Below the pieces are notes generated by a model, which ran no database searches, was not told where the DNA came from, and was given only the letters and a program-made list of their open reading frames with translations. The position numbers and the translations under genes are program-made. A stretch of DNA of 64,000 nt, from NCBI GenBank assembly GCA_022818135.1, contig JAFMSR010000017.1, forward strand, positions 10,155,144-10,219,143, in the 5' to 3' direction. This DNA is from Saxidomus purpurata. Its lineage: Eukaryota > Mollusca > Bivalvia > Venerida > Veneridae. This document shows, one piece after another, positions 46,426-58,500 of this stretch. The number at the start of each line of letters is the position of its first letter. Positions within the stretch are counted from its first letter, which is position 1.

Positions 46426-47856
46426 GTAAGTACGGTTTGAACTTTTTTACTAGACTATATATAGAATGTTCATGTCACTTGTAAAATACGCCTATATGAA
46501 ACATCTTAGATAAGATATACCAAAAAACATAAATAAATGAATTGTTAATGTAGAAAATTTTTAACAAGTTATATATGTTATCACGTTTATATATGTTTTA
46601 TACTTTGTGGCAACTTGTTTACATTATTTACAGCTACTGAAGTTACTTTAAAATGCATGTTCTAATTATGTCTTGATACAGTGGGAGACAAATTGATTTT
46701 GTGATGTCTGTCTATCAGTATATCAGTCTGTCTGTCACAAAGTTTGTCCGGATAATTCCTCCAACACGCCTCGATGGATTTTACTGAAACCTGGTAGAAA
46801 ATTTTAGTACAAAGTGTAGTACGGCATATCGTCGGGATGGACCGCTTCATAGATTTGTGTATGATGGATTTTCATAAAAATATTGCAGTAAGCATCCGCA
46901 TGAAGACTAGAGCATAATATATGTTGGGACCAATAGCTCAAAGTTCAAGGCCACAGGTACCTGAAAACAGAAAAATATTGTCGGCGCTTCTTCTCCAAAA
47001 CCCCTTGCTTGATTTTCATAAAATGACGGAAGCATCAGTATGAAATCTAGTTGTTCATATTAGTATTAACAGTCACTATCTCAAAGGTCAAGGTCATAGG
47101 AGTAGGCGATATACATTTTCATGAAAAATAGTTTCTAGTTATTACAGTTTTTAATTGATTTTGATGTACCATTTCCTATCATTCACAAAAATGTTGAAAA
47201 GATCAGTGCATGAGCATGAACATTTCCTTTTACAATATACATGTTTAAACGCTTTATATACTTATGCATTAACACGACACATACATGTACTTCGAACTGT
47301 AATAGATAAGAAGCATAAAGAAACGTAAAGAATATTTCATTACAAAATCGTTATTATAAAGTTATAAATAAGTTATATTGATAATTATGATAAAGAACAC
47401 TTTAGTTAAAAGTACATTTTACTTTGATGAATTTTGTGCAAGTTCATGAAAGACTTGTATGGTGATCTAACTTCTGATAGGCTAATGGAAAAAATGATAT
47501 TACCGCGATTTTAATTAAAACACATGTATCAGTATAGCAATATCATTTCTACTGAAAAATATATCTGCGTCGTCCTAGTCACATGCTCACAACCAGCCTA
47601 CTTTCAAGGTTATAGTTTCATTTCTATCTGCCCATAAGAAAATAACTCGCACTTATAAACACGAGAGGCGCTGTTGTATAGGGGAAGAGCGTCGGACTCC
47701 TATAATTTTTCATAACAGGTAACCATATCAATCATTTACTACGTAAGCCATTTATTGAACTATAACACTCTATGGCTATTATGACAGTAACTTATCTAAC
47801 TATTGTTTATATCATTTATCATGATATATGATTAGTTGAAATATAACAATTTAAAG
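46426..47856 (+). other. Copy 2 intron with bivalve repeat fragments
   Basis: It aligns discontinuously with the copy 1 intron 3058-4286. A repeat fragment with GTCTGTCTGTCACAAAGTTT and GTCCGGATAATTCC lies at 46680-46860. It lacks the SINE seen in copy 1 at 4008-4190. Confidence 0.5.
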
Positions 47857-47964
47857 GATAAAGCCAGAAGCAAAGGTGCTGTTCTGACCTACAAGGGTGA
47901 TATATTTTCTGTTAACGTAGAAGCTAAATCCAATGTGTATGTTTCGATTCCAAGTCCACAAGAC
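47857..47964 (+). CDS. Gene copy 2: linker exon with 16-base deletion
   Basis: This is the counterpart of 4287-4410 but 108 instead of 124 bases, because 16 bases are missing after GAAGCAAA. With the homologous acceptor, the frame hits TGA at 47885-47887. If splicing instead uses the AG of AAAGCCAG at 47866-47867, the exon would begin at 47868. It would then read (R)-S-K-G-A-V-L-T-Y-K-G-D in the correct frame up to S-I-P-S-P-Q-D at the conserved gtaagt donor. The homologous acceptor is weak in both copies, so the shift is plausible. The exon is therefore either rescued or disabling. Confidence 0.6.
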
Positions 47965-48069
47965 GTAAGTACATTGAACACCTATTACTTAACGTAAATG
48001 GTTCCTATCTGAACCGGGCCTTCTTCTACATTTGTTAAGAGATAACCGATAAACAATAATATTAGCCGT

Positions 48070-48098
48070 GACATGACAAAACCAACATAGTGGTCAAA
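48070..48098 (+). repeat. Left inverted repeat of a ~7-kb insertion candidate
   Basis: The 29 bases starting GACATGACAAAACCAACATA are the reverse complement of 55082-55110 with one mismatch. The pair brackets the block that is absent from copy 1. Confidence 0.65.
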
Positions 48099-48785
48099 GT
48101 TCACTTTTTCATTTTTTTAAGTGTTTTAAAAGAACAATCCTTTACAAATCTTTTGAGACCAGTCTTATGATTTTACGTCGATTAGAAGTTGCTGAAAAAC
48201 CTTAATAAATGAGGTAGGTGCAGCGGTAAACAATTGAAAGAAATGACGTTCGTGACGTCGTTTATTTTGAAGCAGCGTAAAAATTTGGTGACTTAATGGG
48301 CTCGGTACGTTTTGGACCGATTTTTGGCCCGTGCTTGTAACTCAGTGAAATTTACAAATATCATTGGGTTATCATTTTCGCGAAGAATACCTAAAAATAA
48401 AAAAAAACATGGAAAATAGAAAACGGGACATAAATTCGCAATATAACATCAGTGACGTCGTATACACTACACGTCGCATCTTAGTACATTTTATTAAATA
48501 TTTCTTGATTTGTCAATGATGTTCTACAAGTATGTGAAACGTAAGACAAGAAAGTGGAAATCAAACAGAATATTGTTACACGATAATATCGTATGTTGAA
48601 TAACAACAGTCTTTCATCTTGGCTGGAATCTGTAAATATCAACTTATGTAGAGATTTATTTATCTGTCAACTTTTCCTTTTTTCAATACCTTTCGTAGTT
48701 ATATAAAGCCACAGTTTCCGGACTTTACAAAGCTGTATTACATTTTAGCGTGAATTTCGATGCAAGTTTCATTTCTTTTACTTAC

Positions 48786-49213
48786 TTAAAGTGACATTAT
48801 ACGCATTTTTTTCAATTAAGAATCCAGCTGAAAATGGTGTGTATACAAAAGCGTAAGGAAATAATAGCTTTTAACCCCAAACACACCAAACTCTTCCCGC
48901 TAACAGTATGAAAAAATAGCTTTCCAAATATTGATTTTTTTATTTGACTGGGAGAGTCAATTTAAGAAAAGAGCAACTGCATGCAGGAGTTGCTTCCCTT
49001 CCACTGTCAAAATCTCTACCAACATCAAAAACGACACAATCAACTATCATTTTTTCAGTCCGATTTTTTTATATCTAAAGCACTAACTTCAAATACTAAT
49101 GCGGCATAATCATTAATTTAACGCATTTAAATGCACAGCAACCAAAAATTGCTTTTATAAAACTATCACCAAAATACACTATGTGCAGTAAGATGCGCAT
49201 AATGTCACTTTAA
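48786..49213. mobile_element. TTAA-flanked MITE, copy 5 of 6
   Basis: Complete copy starting TTAAAGTGACATTATACGCA and ending TGCGCATAATGTCACTTTAA, about 428 bp, no ORF. Confidence 0.85.
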
Positions 49214-49948
49214 TACACATGTTAGAATAGAATATGAAGACAGTGCGCCGAACCCAGAATTATTGTGTCTATGCAAGCATAAGTTCGATCGGAAGTTATA
49301 CATGTATAATACGGTGAAAGCAGGCGCATGAATATTTATCATTTATATGCAAAAAGCAAACACCTTATTTTCTACTATTTAAGTGTCATTGCAAACCTCT
49401 TTATCTATAAATAATGTTAACATATTTATTTATCTAAGTCGGCTTAATTTACGTAAAGAGGTTTCAATGTTTCTAATTCAACTCGTTTGCCTACAGAACG
49501 AGCTAGATCCTCATGCAAACTGGTGCAGACGATATTTTCATCACATAAAACTATTCATCATGAGAATAAATTAGAATAAGCACAGCATGTTTAAATCACC
49601 AAGTTTCTCATGAATTTTGTTCAGTTTGAATATACTTAATTTAAGAAACAGTCATTCCCGACATGTGGTTTATTTATTTCAAAATACACATAACGGAGTT
49701 TCCAATCATTGGCGCCGCCGATGACGGCGGTGGCCTATTATGGAATACTTTTTCCGGAAGTACATGCTAGGAGCGGTTATTAGAATGCGAAGAAAAATGG
49801 TTTTAACTGTATGCCAAAATAATACGCAATAGACATTAAAATATTGATTATACACATTTCCTTCATTAAAACGTAATTGTTTAATTGTAATGTTCCTTTT
49901 CATATCTTTTAGAAAAAATACGAAAACGTAAAACAACTTCTCCCTTAT

Positions 49949-51218
49949 CGGTTTTGCAAAAGGAAGTGTCTAGAGAACCGGAATCGGTTCCCTAGACAGC
50001 GACCTTAGCGAACCGGAATTAATATTCGGACGAATTATTTGGCGTGTTGTTATCGGCACGTTTATTGATACAGCTATATAAACAATGCATATGTTGATTA
50101 TTATTGTTATCATTAAATATGTAATTCGGAAGAGGAATATTTAGAGATCCTTCCTAAAATTATGACATGAAAGACTTAACGCAGTATTAGTATTAGAGAT
50201 AACAGAATGACGAAGGAGAGCGTTTAGTTATAACATAATGAATAGCATTGAAACAGAAAGCACAATTTTTCTGTAAATGTTTTTGATTTTATGTAATATA
50301 TGCTAGAGAGAAATAATTAAACCTAAATATACATAAGCATTTGCTTTCGTTTTCATTATGTCACATCCAGGCTACACCACGAGGAGCTCTGATCATGGCC
50401 CGTCGACCCTATTAAGAGTCAGTTTAGCCCTGAAAAGGACTGTTTTCAGAGCCTCTGGTTCAGGAAGGCATGACTGATGCTGTCGGTGAACTTAAAGTCA
50501 ACATCTCCTCTAACCACACCATCACGTCTGTCTATAACGTCATTGTTCATTCACTCTGGACCATGTGACCATATTTTGTCAAGTGGGAGTTTCAAAAAGG
50601 TCTTGTTAAGACGTCTGCATAACTTGTATCGACGTTGATGACAATGGAAGAGGCTCTCAAATACGACGTGCTGAACACCACAGCTGCGGAATTCATTTCT
50701 TATATCAAGTAGGGCATGGAGTAACTGATGATTGTTAAATTTTTCTATATCATTTTTACCTATCTGTATGAAGACTGTATGAAGACTATGTCAAACTTCG
50801 CCAGCTTCCACCTGCGTAACTTCTGCAACAACCCGGCGACTATTAATCCTCCTGTCCCATGTGCTTCACCGCGAAATGGTAGATCATTGTGTAGACTACC
50901 ATTCCGCCAGCGTACACATAGACATCATATTAAAACCGGAAGTGCGGAAGGCGAAGGAGATCAATTCGACAATCGACACATTGAAAACTAATGCAAATAA
51001 ACTGATAATCCCACATTTTTCTTGTTTAAATGGAAGTTTTCACTTTATAATTATTAAATAATCTATTTTCTTATCACAATTACCTGTAATATATGCAGGA
51101 AAACAATTCCGGTTCGCTAGTGTATAGACTGATATAGGATAGAGAACCGATTCCGGTTCGCTAAGGTCGCTGTCTAGGGAACCGGTTCCGGTTCTCTAGA
51201 CACTGCCTTTGCAAAATT
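49949..51218. mobile_element. 1.27-kb inverted-repeat element with decayed interior
   Basis: The left end TTTTGCAAAAGGAAGTGTCT, followed by AGAGAACCGGAATCGG, TCCCTAGACAGCGACC and TTAGCGAACCGGAATT, is complemented at the right by AATTCCGGTTCGCTAG and GGTCGCTGTCTAGGGAACCG, with GACACTGCCTTTGCAAAA at the very end. The inverted repeats are about 70 bases. The interior 50370-50990 has coding-like composition: one frame reads L-K-V-N-I-S-S-N-H-T-I-T-S-V-Y-N-V-I-V and later L-K-Y-D-V-L-N-T-T-A-A-E-F. It is interrupted by several stops, so any gene is dead. Family unknown. Confidence 0.65.
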
Positions 51219-51257
51219 ATAATATGAGCTTATTTTTTTACCACGTGCTTTAAAGTC

Positions 51258-51330
51258 AGTCTCCGTGGTGTAGTGGGTAAGCTGATGACCGTCTAATTTT
51301 ACGAGTGGAGTTCGAATCCCGGTCAAACCC
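51258..51330 (+). repeat. tRNA-like sequence, probably a SINE head or tRNA pseudogene
   Basis: A-box-like GTGGTGTAGTGGGTAAGC and B-box-like AGTTCGAATCCC are spaced as in a tRNA. The acceptor arms do not pair (TCTCCGT against GGTCAAA), and no clear anticodon arm forms. A T-run follows. I therefore do not call a functional tRNA. Confidence 0.5.
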
Positions 51331-52806
51331 AATTTTTTAAAATAATTTTTCTTCCGTTTTTTTCAGCTTTAAAACCACCATGATTTTAAATGTTTTCTGC
51401 AAATATTCATAAAAATTTTCATTCAAATCAAACTAATAATGATTGCTTATCAAAAAGCTTATTTTAGCTATATAACGCCACACATGTACAAAACTATTTT
51501 CGGCGCCCTTTGATGCTTTGCATCAATGGTATTCTTGTTATTATACTGTATCTGTTCATAATATTTACACTGCTCTAACATATAATAATGTATTTTGCGA
51601 TAAGAAATCTCGAAACTACTCCTTGTGAGCAGACAGGGACAGGTATCATCCTGTGCAAGTGGTTTCACGTAGCGACGAATACGTCTGTCGTTCAAATGAT
51701 AGTCCACCTGCGGGTAAGGCTTGTGGTTTCAGGTTCGTATCAAACGCAGTGCTCTCGTAACTGACGATAGGAAACGACGGGAGTTTTGTTTTACAAACAA
51801 CAATCATTAGCAAAATATTACTTATTGACTTGATTTTACAGGTCACGCATGTAACAGCATCGTACTGTCTAAAATAAAAGAACCCAGCGTCCACATTTCA
51901 CGAAAGAAGAATAATTAAAATATTAGATAGACTTATTCGGACCTTTTATTTCTGGTAGTTCGTAGTAATGAGGTTTTTTTTAATATAAATTTTATTATTT
52001 ATTATACGCCGAATAACGCGGTAATATTCATATGTCATGATGAACACTAAAAAATTGCAAACCCGGCCTCGACCAATCATATGCTGTTGCTACGGACGTG
52101 CAATAATAAGTAGGCCAAAACATACCTATCCTTATTTTGTCATTAGGAGAAAAAAATGCTGAAATATATTGTTAGTCTGGCCATTATCCGTCGCACATTT
52201 CTTGATACAGACTGGGCAGACATATACATGTATGTGTTTTAGTATGCACTGCATATCATGTTACGCTGCTTTCGGTTTCATCTCATATGCTGTATACTTC
52301 TGAAAACAATGAAAGTAGAAATTCCAGAGATCACGCGCAGGAATCGCCCTGTCTACAAACATGTGCATGAATTTCTTCTCTTTTTATTATTTTTTTTTTG
52401 CATATGAGAGGTCGATTTTAGGCATTCTCTACCTTGGTTTGCCGACATATCTGCTTTATGCCTATGAAAAAATATTTGCACGCGGTAAAAACTAAATTTC
52501 TCAGGTGTCTGTCAACGAACGGGGGTAAAACGAAAATTTTCAAACTTGGTAAAATCGTGCCAAAGGTCATTTTCAAGGTTGTCTAAACGTGTCAGCATTT
52601 GCCTCAGACGTCATATTTTCAATATTCAGGAGCTGTTGGCATAGCCTTTATGATATACAGACACAATGTGTTGCATACGGTTACTTCTATATATATAATG
52701 AATTAAATAAAAAAGACTTGATATGGCTTTAAAATAATGATTTAATTAACTAAATTAACTGTGCTACGCGTTTCATACAATTCATCAGGGTTTCAAACCT
52801 GATGAC
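51331..52806. other. Intronic sequence, no feature recognised
   Basis: No exon or repeat array is visible in this part of the expanded intron. Confidence 0.4.
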
Positions 52807-52831
52807 TATATATATATATATATATATATAA

Positions 52832-52880
<49 letters not shown>

Positions 52881-52887
52881 GAGAGAT
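52807..52887. repeat. (TA)n(GA)n compound microsatellite
   Basis: About 25 bases of TA followed by about 53 bases of GA with one GG interruption. The minus-strand reading (Ser/Leu string) is not a gene. Confidence 0.97.
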
Positions 52888-53229
52888 ATGGAAGACCAAA
52901 CCTGTCTCAACCTGCGTATACGTGGTGTGGAAAATATATGACATTTAAATTAAAGATACATTTGTACTTCAACAGTGATTCTCAAAAGGATTTGATTTTC
53001 GCGTAGTTATTCAGTAATAATCATTAAACAAAATCACAAAAAGAAAAAAAACAACGTAATTCACAGGTTCAAAATTATTAATTCCTTAGTACCACGGGGG
53101 TGAACCGGCAAAGCCGGTACCGCTGGTGCGAATTGGAGTTCGATGTGCGGGCTTCCGGAAACAGATACGCTAGACAAATTCGTTGACACAAAGGTAGATG
53201 AATTTGCGTTTTGAGTTTTCCTAACGTTT

Positions 53230-53487
53230 GCGGGTGCTGTATTGAAAAAAGCGGAATGGGTAATTCGTATACAAGCACAGGAAGTTTCAGAGAAAAATAA
53301 TTGAAATTGAATGAGCTATGACAATTCTCCTGCGAGCAATTATTTTAAAAATGTTGTTGCGGGTGCTGTATTGAAAAAAGCGGAATGGGTAATTCGTATA
53401 CAAGCACAGGAAGTTTCAGAGAAAAATATTTGAAATTGAATGAGCTATGACAATTCTCCTGCGAGCAATTATTTCAAAAATGTTGTT
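53230..53487 (+). repeat. 129-bp perfect-looking tandem duplication
   Basis: The segment starting GCGGGTGCTGTATTGAAAAA and ending TTTTAAAAATGTTGTT at 53358 is repeated at 53359-53487 with only one or two base changes (AATAATTG against AATATTTG). This suggests a recent local duplication. Confidence 0.88.
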
Positions 53488-55081
53488 GTATATAAATTAT
53501 TGTGTGTACCGTAGAGTATTTCCATTTTTTTCCCAATTGGTTTCTGTTTATATGCCCGTGTCTTCATTCATTACGAAAATGTTAATCTGATCGAAATTTA
53601 TCAAATTTTGAAAGTGTCGAAGCTTGATGCTAAGGAACTCGCCGTTTCGCACTGCGTTCGGTTTGCGCATTTATTTTGAGTATAAATCCGACCGAAAGGG
53701 TCTGTTTTTATGAAATGATGAAAGTTGAAACATATCTAACCTATAGAACAATGTATTCAATTTCAGAGTGAGGATAAGTACATCATTTTACTTAAATTTA
53801 TTTAACCGAGTAAATGTTCATCCACTCATCTGCCGAGACCAATTTGAATACTGTAAATTCAAACAAAGATCACTTTTTGTTAAAAATATTTTCGGAAAGG
53901 ATTATATACGGCAGCTGATAATCGAGACATCGTTATAAGATAGAATGAAAACGAAAGTATAAAGGAGCGTAAATTAAAGATAAATGCTTATTTATATAAC
54001 TATTGAAGAAACAAAGTTTCTGTCAGATATCTTTAAACAAAATTCTGAGAAATGATAACGTAAGAAAATTGTTTGTTCGGGGTTTGTTATGAAACATTTT
54101 ATTTGTTCCGTTTATCATGGAAAGAAAGAAGTACCGGCACAATTATCCGCATGCCGACCCGCTCTAACGCATCATACTGACATGCTGAAAGTGAAAGTAC
54201 AAAATACGGAGCACAGTTTGCACAACTCGTGATATTTTAGGGTCATTGTGGTATTAACACCAAATTCAACAGTATTCGGTTATTTACAGATGGACATGAT
54301 CATTTCGAGTCTGTAATTTTACACTATTTTGCATCTAAATGTAGCGATCTTGAATACTAGCCGGGTAATTGGTTAGAATCCTGTCAAGAGCTGACCTCGT
54401 CCATTACATTACTTTTGCGAAAGTATTTACTGGTAAATCTGTGAAATAGCCACGGAAGTTTTTACATGAAACAGTTTAGTGTTTGAAGTAAATCCTTTAT
54501 TCTTTTGATTTCGGCTGACGACTGTGTCGTTATCATTTTTGGATCAACGGTATTTATATCTTATTAATTATAACTAAAATAAGTTATTTACTTTAAATGT
54601 CTTAAATAATAAACAGGCTAAGATCAACGGTACAAAATTGTTAGGCAGATCTACATATTTATACTAATTTATATCCTCTCGACTGCGGAGCAAGGTCTTA
54701 CAACTTAAGGTAAATCGCTCTTGAGGCTCATTTCAGATGGAATCAACCCCAAAGAGAGAGAGAGAGAGGCAAACGCGCTACCACTACGCCATGGCGGCTG
54801 CAATGCCGGAGAACTTTACAACTAAAACTGACACCCGATTTGTGGAATTGTGTTGGTAGTACACTTATATTAAGCCTTTATCTGTAGTTCCTCTCCGCCC
54901 TCTGCCATCATCTAGATATTTGTATTTAAACTGTATCCGCCCATTACATTTTTGTTTTTAGTTAAATCGCGTCGGATATACTGTACACCGTTAATTAGAA
55001 AAGCACGCGTCGTGTATTAATTAGATAGATAACGTCATGATTTTGACGGTAGCTTTACGTCGCGTTTTCTCGATTACGTCA
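53488..55081. other. Intronic sequence with a minus-strand tRNA-like fragment
   Basis: The only item is at about 54750-54800. On the minus strand, GGCGTAGTGGTAGCGCG resembles a polymerase III A box (SINE head), followed by a CT run. Confidence 0.4.
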
Positions 55082-55110
55082 TTTGACCACTATGTTGATT
55101 TTGTCATGTC
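55082..55110 (-). repeat. Right inverted repeat of the ~7-kb insertion candidate
   Basis: TTTGACCACTATGTTGATTT followed by TGTCATGTC is the reverse complement of 48070-48098 with one mismatch. Copy 1/copy 2 intron homology resumes about 130 bases further right. Confidence 0.65.
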
Positions 55111-55553
55111 ATGTATCATGTTCGCTTTTTAAGCATTGTTGAGATTGTTTTATTAATTCCAAAATTGTCAAATTACTTTTCCAGTAAGGGTAACTTTTAA
55201 AAATCAACGTTTTCTTGAATATTTTGCTTGTGCTTAGAAAGCGTTAACTTAGTTAAATATTTATATTCTACTGACTATTTTTTTACTTTGTCGAGTGCAT
55301 GTATCTGGACAACAATTCAGTTCCCTTATAGTAAGGTGAAGACATCACTCAGACGTAAAATGTGTTTTCTATAGCATGTGTATCTAGTAAGCAGCTGTGG
55401 AAATAACTCACTCAAATGATCACATTGACAGACGCGTGTATTTCGTAATACTTACACATGATAGCATACTAGTACTGTGCTCACGAATTTGAATCATTTT
55501 CGTAATATATTGTATCTGTGAGCACTTTATCATCTCACTATAAGCAACTGTTG

Positions 55554-55562
55554 GAATTTTAT
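55554..55562 (+). repeat. Left 9-bp target duplication of foldback B (GAATTTTAT)
   Basis: GAATTTTAT precedes ATGTTCGTGAAG and recurs perfectly at 61181-61189. Copy 1 has a single GAATGTAAT at 5715-5723. Confidence 0.9.
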
Positions 55563-58500
55563 ATGTTCGTGAAGTTGGCAGACTGGCAGCGTAACAGCGT
55601 GAACTTGGCTGACTGGCAGACTGGCATCATAGCAGCGTGAACTTGGCAGACTGGCAGACTGGCAGCGTAGCAGCGTGAACTTGGCAGACTGGCAGACAGG
55701 CAGCGTAGCAGCGTGAACTTGGCAGACTGGCAGCGTAGCAGCGTGAACTTGGCAGACTGGCAGCCTAGCAGCGTGAACTAAGCAGACTGTTAGACTGGCA
55801 GCCTAGCAGCGTGAACTTGGCAGACAGGCAGCGTAGCAGCGTGAACTTGGCAGACTGGCAGCGTAGCAGCGTGAACTTGGCAGACTGGCAGCGTAGCAGC
55901 GTGAACTTGGCAGACAGGCAGCGTAGCAGCGTGAACTTAGCAGACTGGCAGACTGGCAGCGTAGCAGCGTGAACTTGGCAGACTGGCAGCCTAGCAGCGT
56001 GAACTAGGCAGACTGTTAGATTGGCAGCGTAGCAGCGTGAACTTGGCAGACAGGCAGCGTAGCAGTGTGAACTTGGCAGACTGGCAGCGTAGCAGTGTGA
56101 ACTTGGCAGACTGGCAGCGTAGCAGCGTGAACTTGGCAGACTGGCAGCGTAGCAGCGTGAACTTGGCAGACTGGCAGCGTAGCAGCGTGAACTTGGCAGA
56201 CTAGCAGCTAAGCAGCTTAGCATCGAGAACTTGGCAGCTTAGCAGCCTAGCAGCGTAAACTTGGCTATATTGAATGAAATGGATGTTTAAAATACGACAG
56301 AAGCACGAAATATGCGTAGATACAAATAATATACACGCCCTTTCATTTTGATATTTTGTATCTTATACCGGTTTTCATTAGTTTCCGTTACTTGAAGAGT
56401 TTTCGCTGCAAGCAGACTTTTCGCTGCCAGCAGCCCAGCAGCTCAGCAGACCAGCAGATCAGCAGCTCAGCTCAGCAGACCAGCGGATCAGCAGTTCAGC
56501 AGCCGAAACTTCAAAGTTTAATATTGTGCTATATTGAATGAAATGGTTTTTTTTTTTTCTCAAAAATTGGACAGAAGCACGAATTATGCGTAGAAACAAT
56601 AGATACACGCCCTTTCATTTTGATATTTTATATTTTATATTCAGAAGTTTACATTGCTTGAAGAGTTTTCGTTGGAAGCAGACTTTTCGCTGCCAGCAGC
56701 CCAGCAACTCAGCAGACCAGCCGCTCAGCAGACCAGCAGCTCAGCAGACCAGCAGCTCAGCAGATCAGCAGTCGAAACTTCAAAGTTTAAGATTATGCTA
56801 TATTGAATGAAATGGATGTTTAAAATACGACAGAAGCACAAATTATGCGTAGATACAATTAATATACATTTTGATATTTTATATCTTATAACAGTATTCA
56901 ATTTGCTTTATTGAATGAAATGGGTTTTTTTCAAAAATACGACAGAAGCACGAATTATGCGTAGAAACAATAAATACACGCCTTTTCGTTTTGATATTTC
57001 ATATCTTATATTCATAAGTTTACGTTACTTGAAGAGTTTTCGTTGCAAGCAGACTTTTCGCTGCCAGCAGCCAAGCAACTCAGCAGACCAGCAGCTCAGC
57101 AGACCTGCAGACCAGCAGCTCAGCAGCTCAGCAGACCAGCAGCTCTGCAGACTAGCAGCTCAGCAGATCAGCAGCCGAAACTTCAAAGTTTAAGATTGTG
57201 CTTTATTGAATGAAATGGGTTTTTTCCCCAAAAAATTCGACAGAAGCACGAATTATGCGTAGACACAATAAATAAACACGCCCTTTCATTTTGTTATTTT
57301 ATATCTTATATTCATTAGATTCCGTTACAAAAGAGCTTTCGCTGCAAGCAGACGATTCACTGCGAGCAGCCCAGCAAGTCAGCAGACCAGCAGCTCAGCA
57401 GATCAGCAGCTCAGCAGACCAGCAGACCAGCAGTTCAGCAGTCGAAACTTTAAAGTTTAAGATTGTGCTATATTGAATGAAATGGATGCTTAAGATACTT
57501 CAGAAGCACGAATTATGCGTAATACAAAATATATACACGCCCTTTCATTTTGATATTTTATATCTTATATTCATTAGTTATATTTATTAGTTTCCGTTAC
57601 TAGAAGATTTTTCGCTGTAAGCAAACTTTTTGCTGCTAGCAGACCAGCAGCTCGGCAGCTCAGCAGACCAGCATCTCAGCAGACTAGCAGCTCAGCAGCT
57701 CAGCAGTCGAAACTTTAAAGTTTAAGATTGTTCTGTATTGTATGAAATGGATGTTCAAAATACGACAGAAGCACCAATTATGCGTAGATACAATAAATAT
57801 ACACGCCATTTCATTTTGATATTCATTAGTTTCCGTTACTAGAAGAGTTTTCACTGCAAGCAGACTTTTCGCTGCTAGCAGCCCAGCAACTCAGTAGACT
57901 AGCAGCTCAGCAGACCAGCCGCTCAGCAGCTCAGCAGTTCAGCAGCTGAAACTTCAAAGTTTTTGATTGTGCTATAATGCATGAAATGGATGTTTAAAAA
58001 TGACAGAATCACGAATTTTGCGTAGATACAATTAATTTACACGCCCTTTCATTTTGATACTTTATATATTATTTTGGTTAGTTTCCGCTACTAGAAGAGT
58101 TTTCGCTGCAAGCACACTTTTCGCTGCGAGCAGTCCAGCAGCTCAGTAGACCAGCAGCTCAGCAGCCAAAACTTATTCAGCAGCGGAAACTTCAAACTTA
58201 AATATTCTGCTCAATTTTATAGAATGTGGTTTTTAAACCCAGCAGAAGCACGATATATGCGTAGATACAATTATTTTATACGCCCTCTTATTTTGATACT
58301 TTAAGAGTTTTCGCTGCTAACAGAATTTAAGCTGCCAACAGCCGAGCAGCTCAGCAGATCAGTAGACTACCCGACCAGTAGCCCAGCAGCCAAAACTAAT
58401 CCAGCTGCAACAGGAGCACGATATATGCGTAGATACAATTATTTTAAACGCCCTTTTATTTTGATACTTTATATCTTATTTTCATTAGTTTTCGCTACTG

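Noticed and set aside
51258..51330. Functional tRNA gene
   Set aside because: Internal promoter boxes are present but the acceptor stem does not pair, so it is more likely a SINE head or pseudogene.
55765..56223. 152-codon minus-strand ORF rich in S-S-R-C-Y-A-A-S-L-P
   Set aside because: It arises from a tandem array whose unit length often keeps frame. No start context, splice sites or non-repeat domain.
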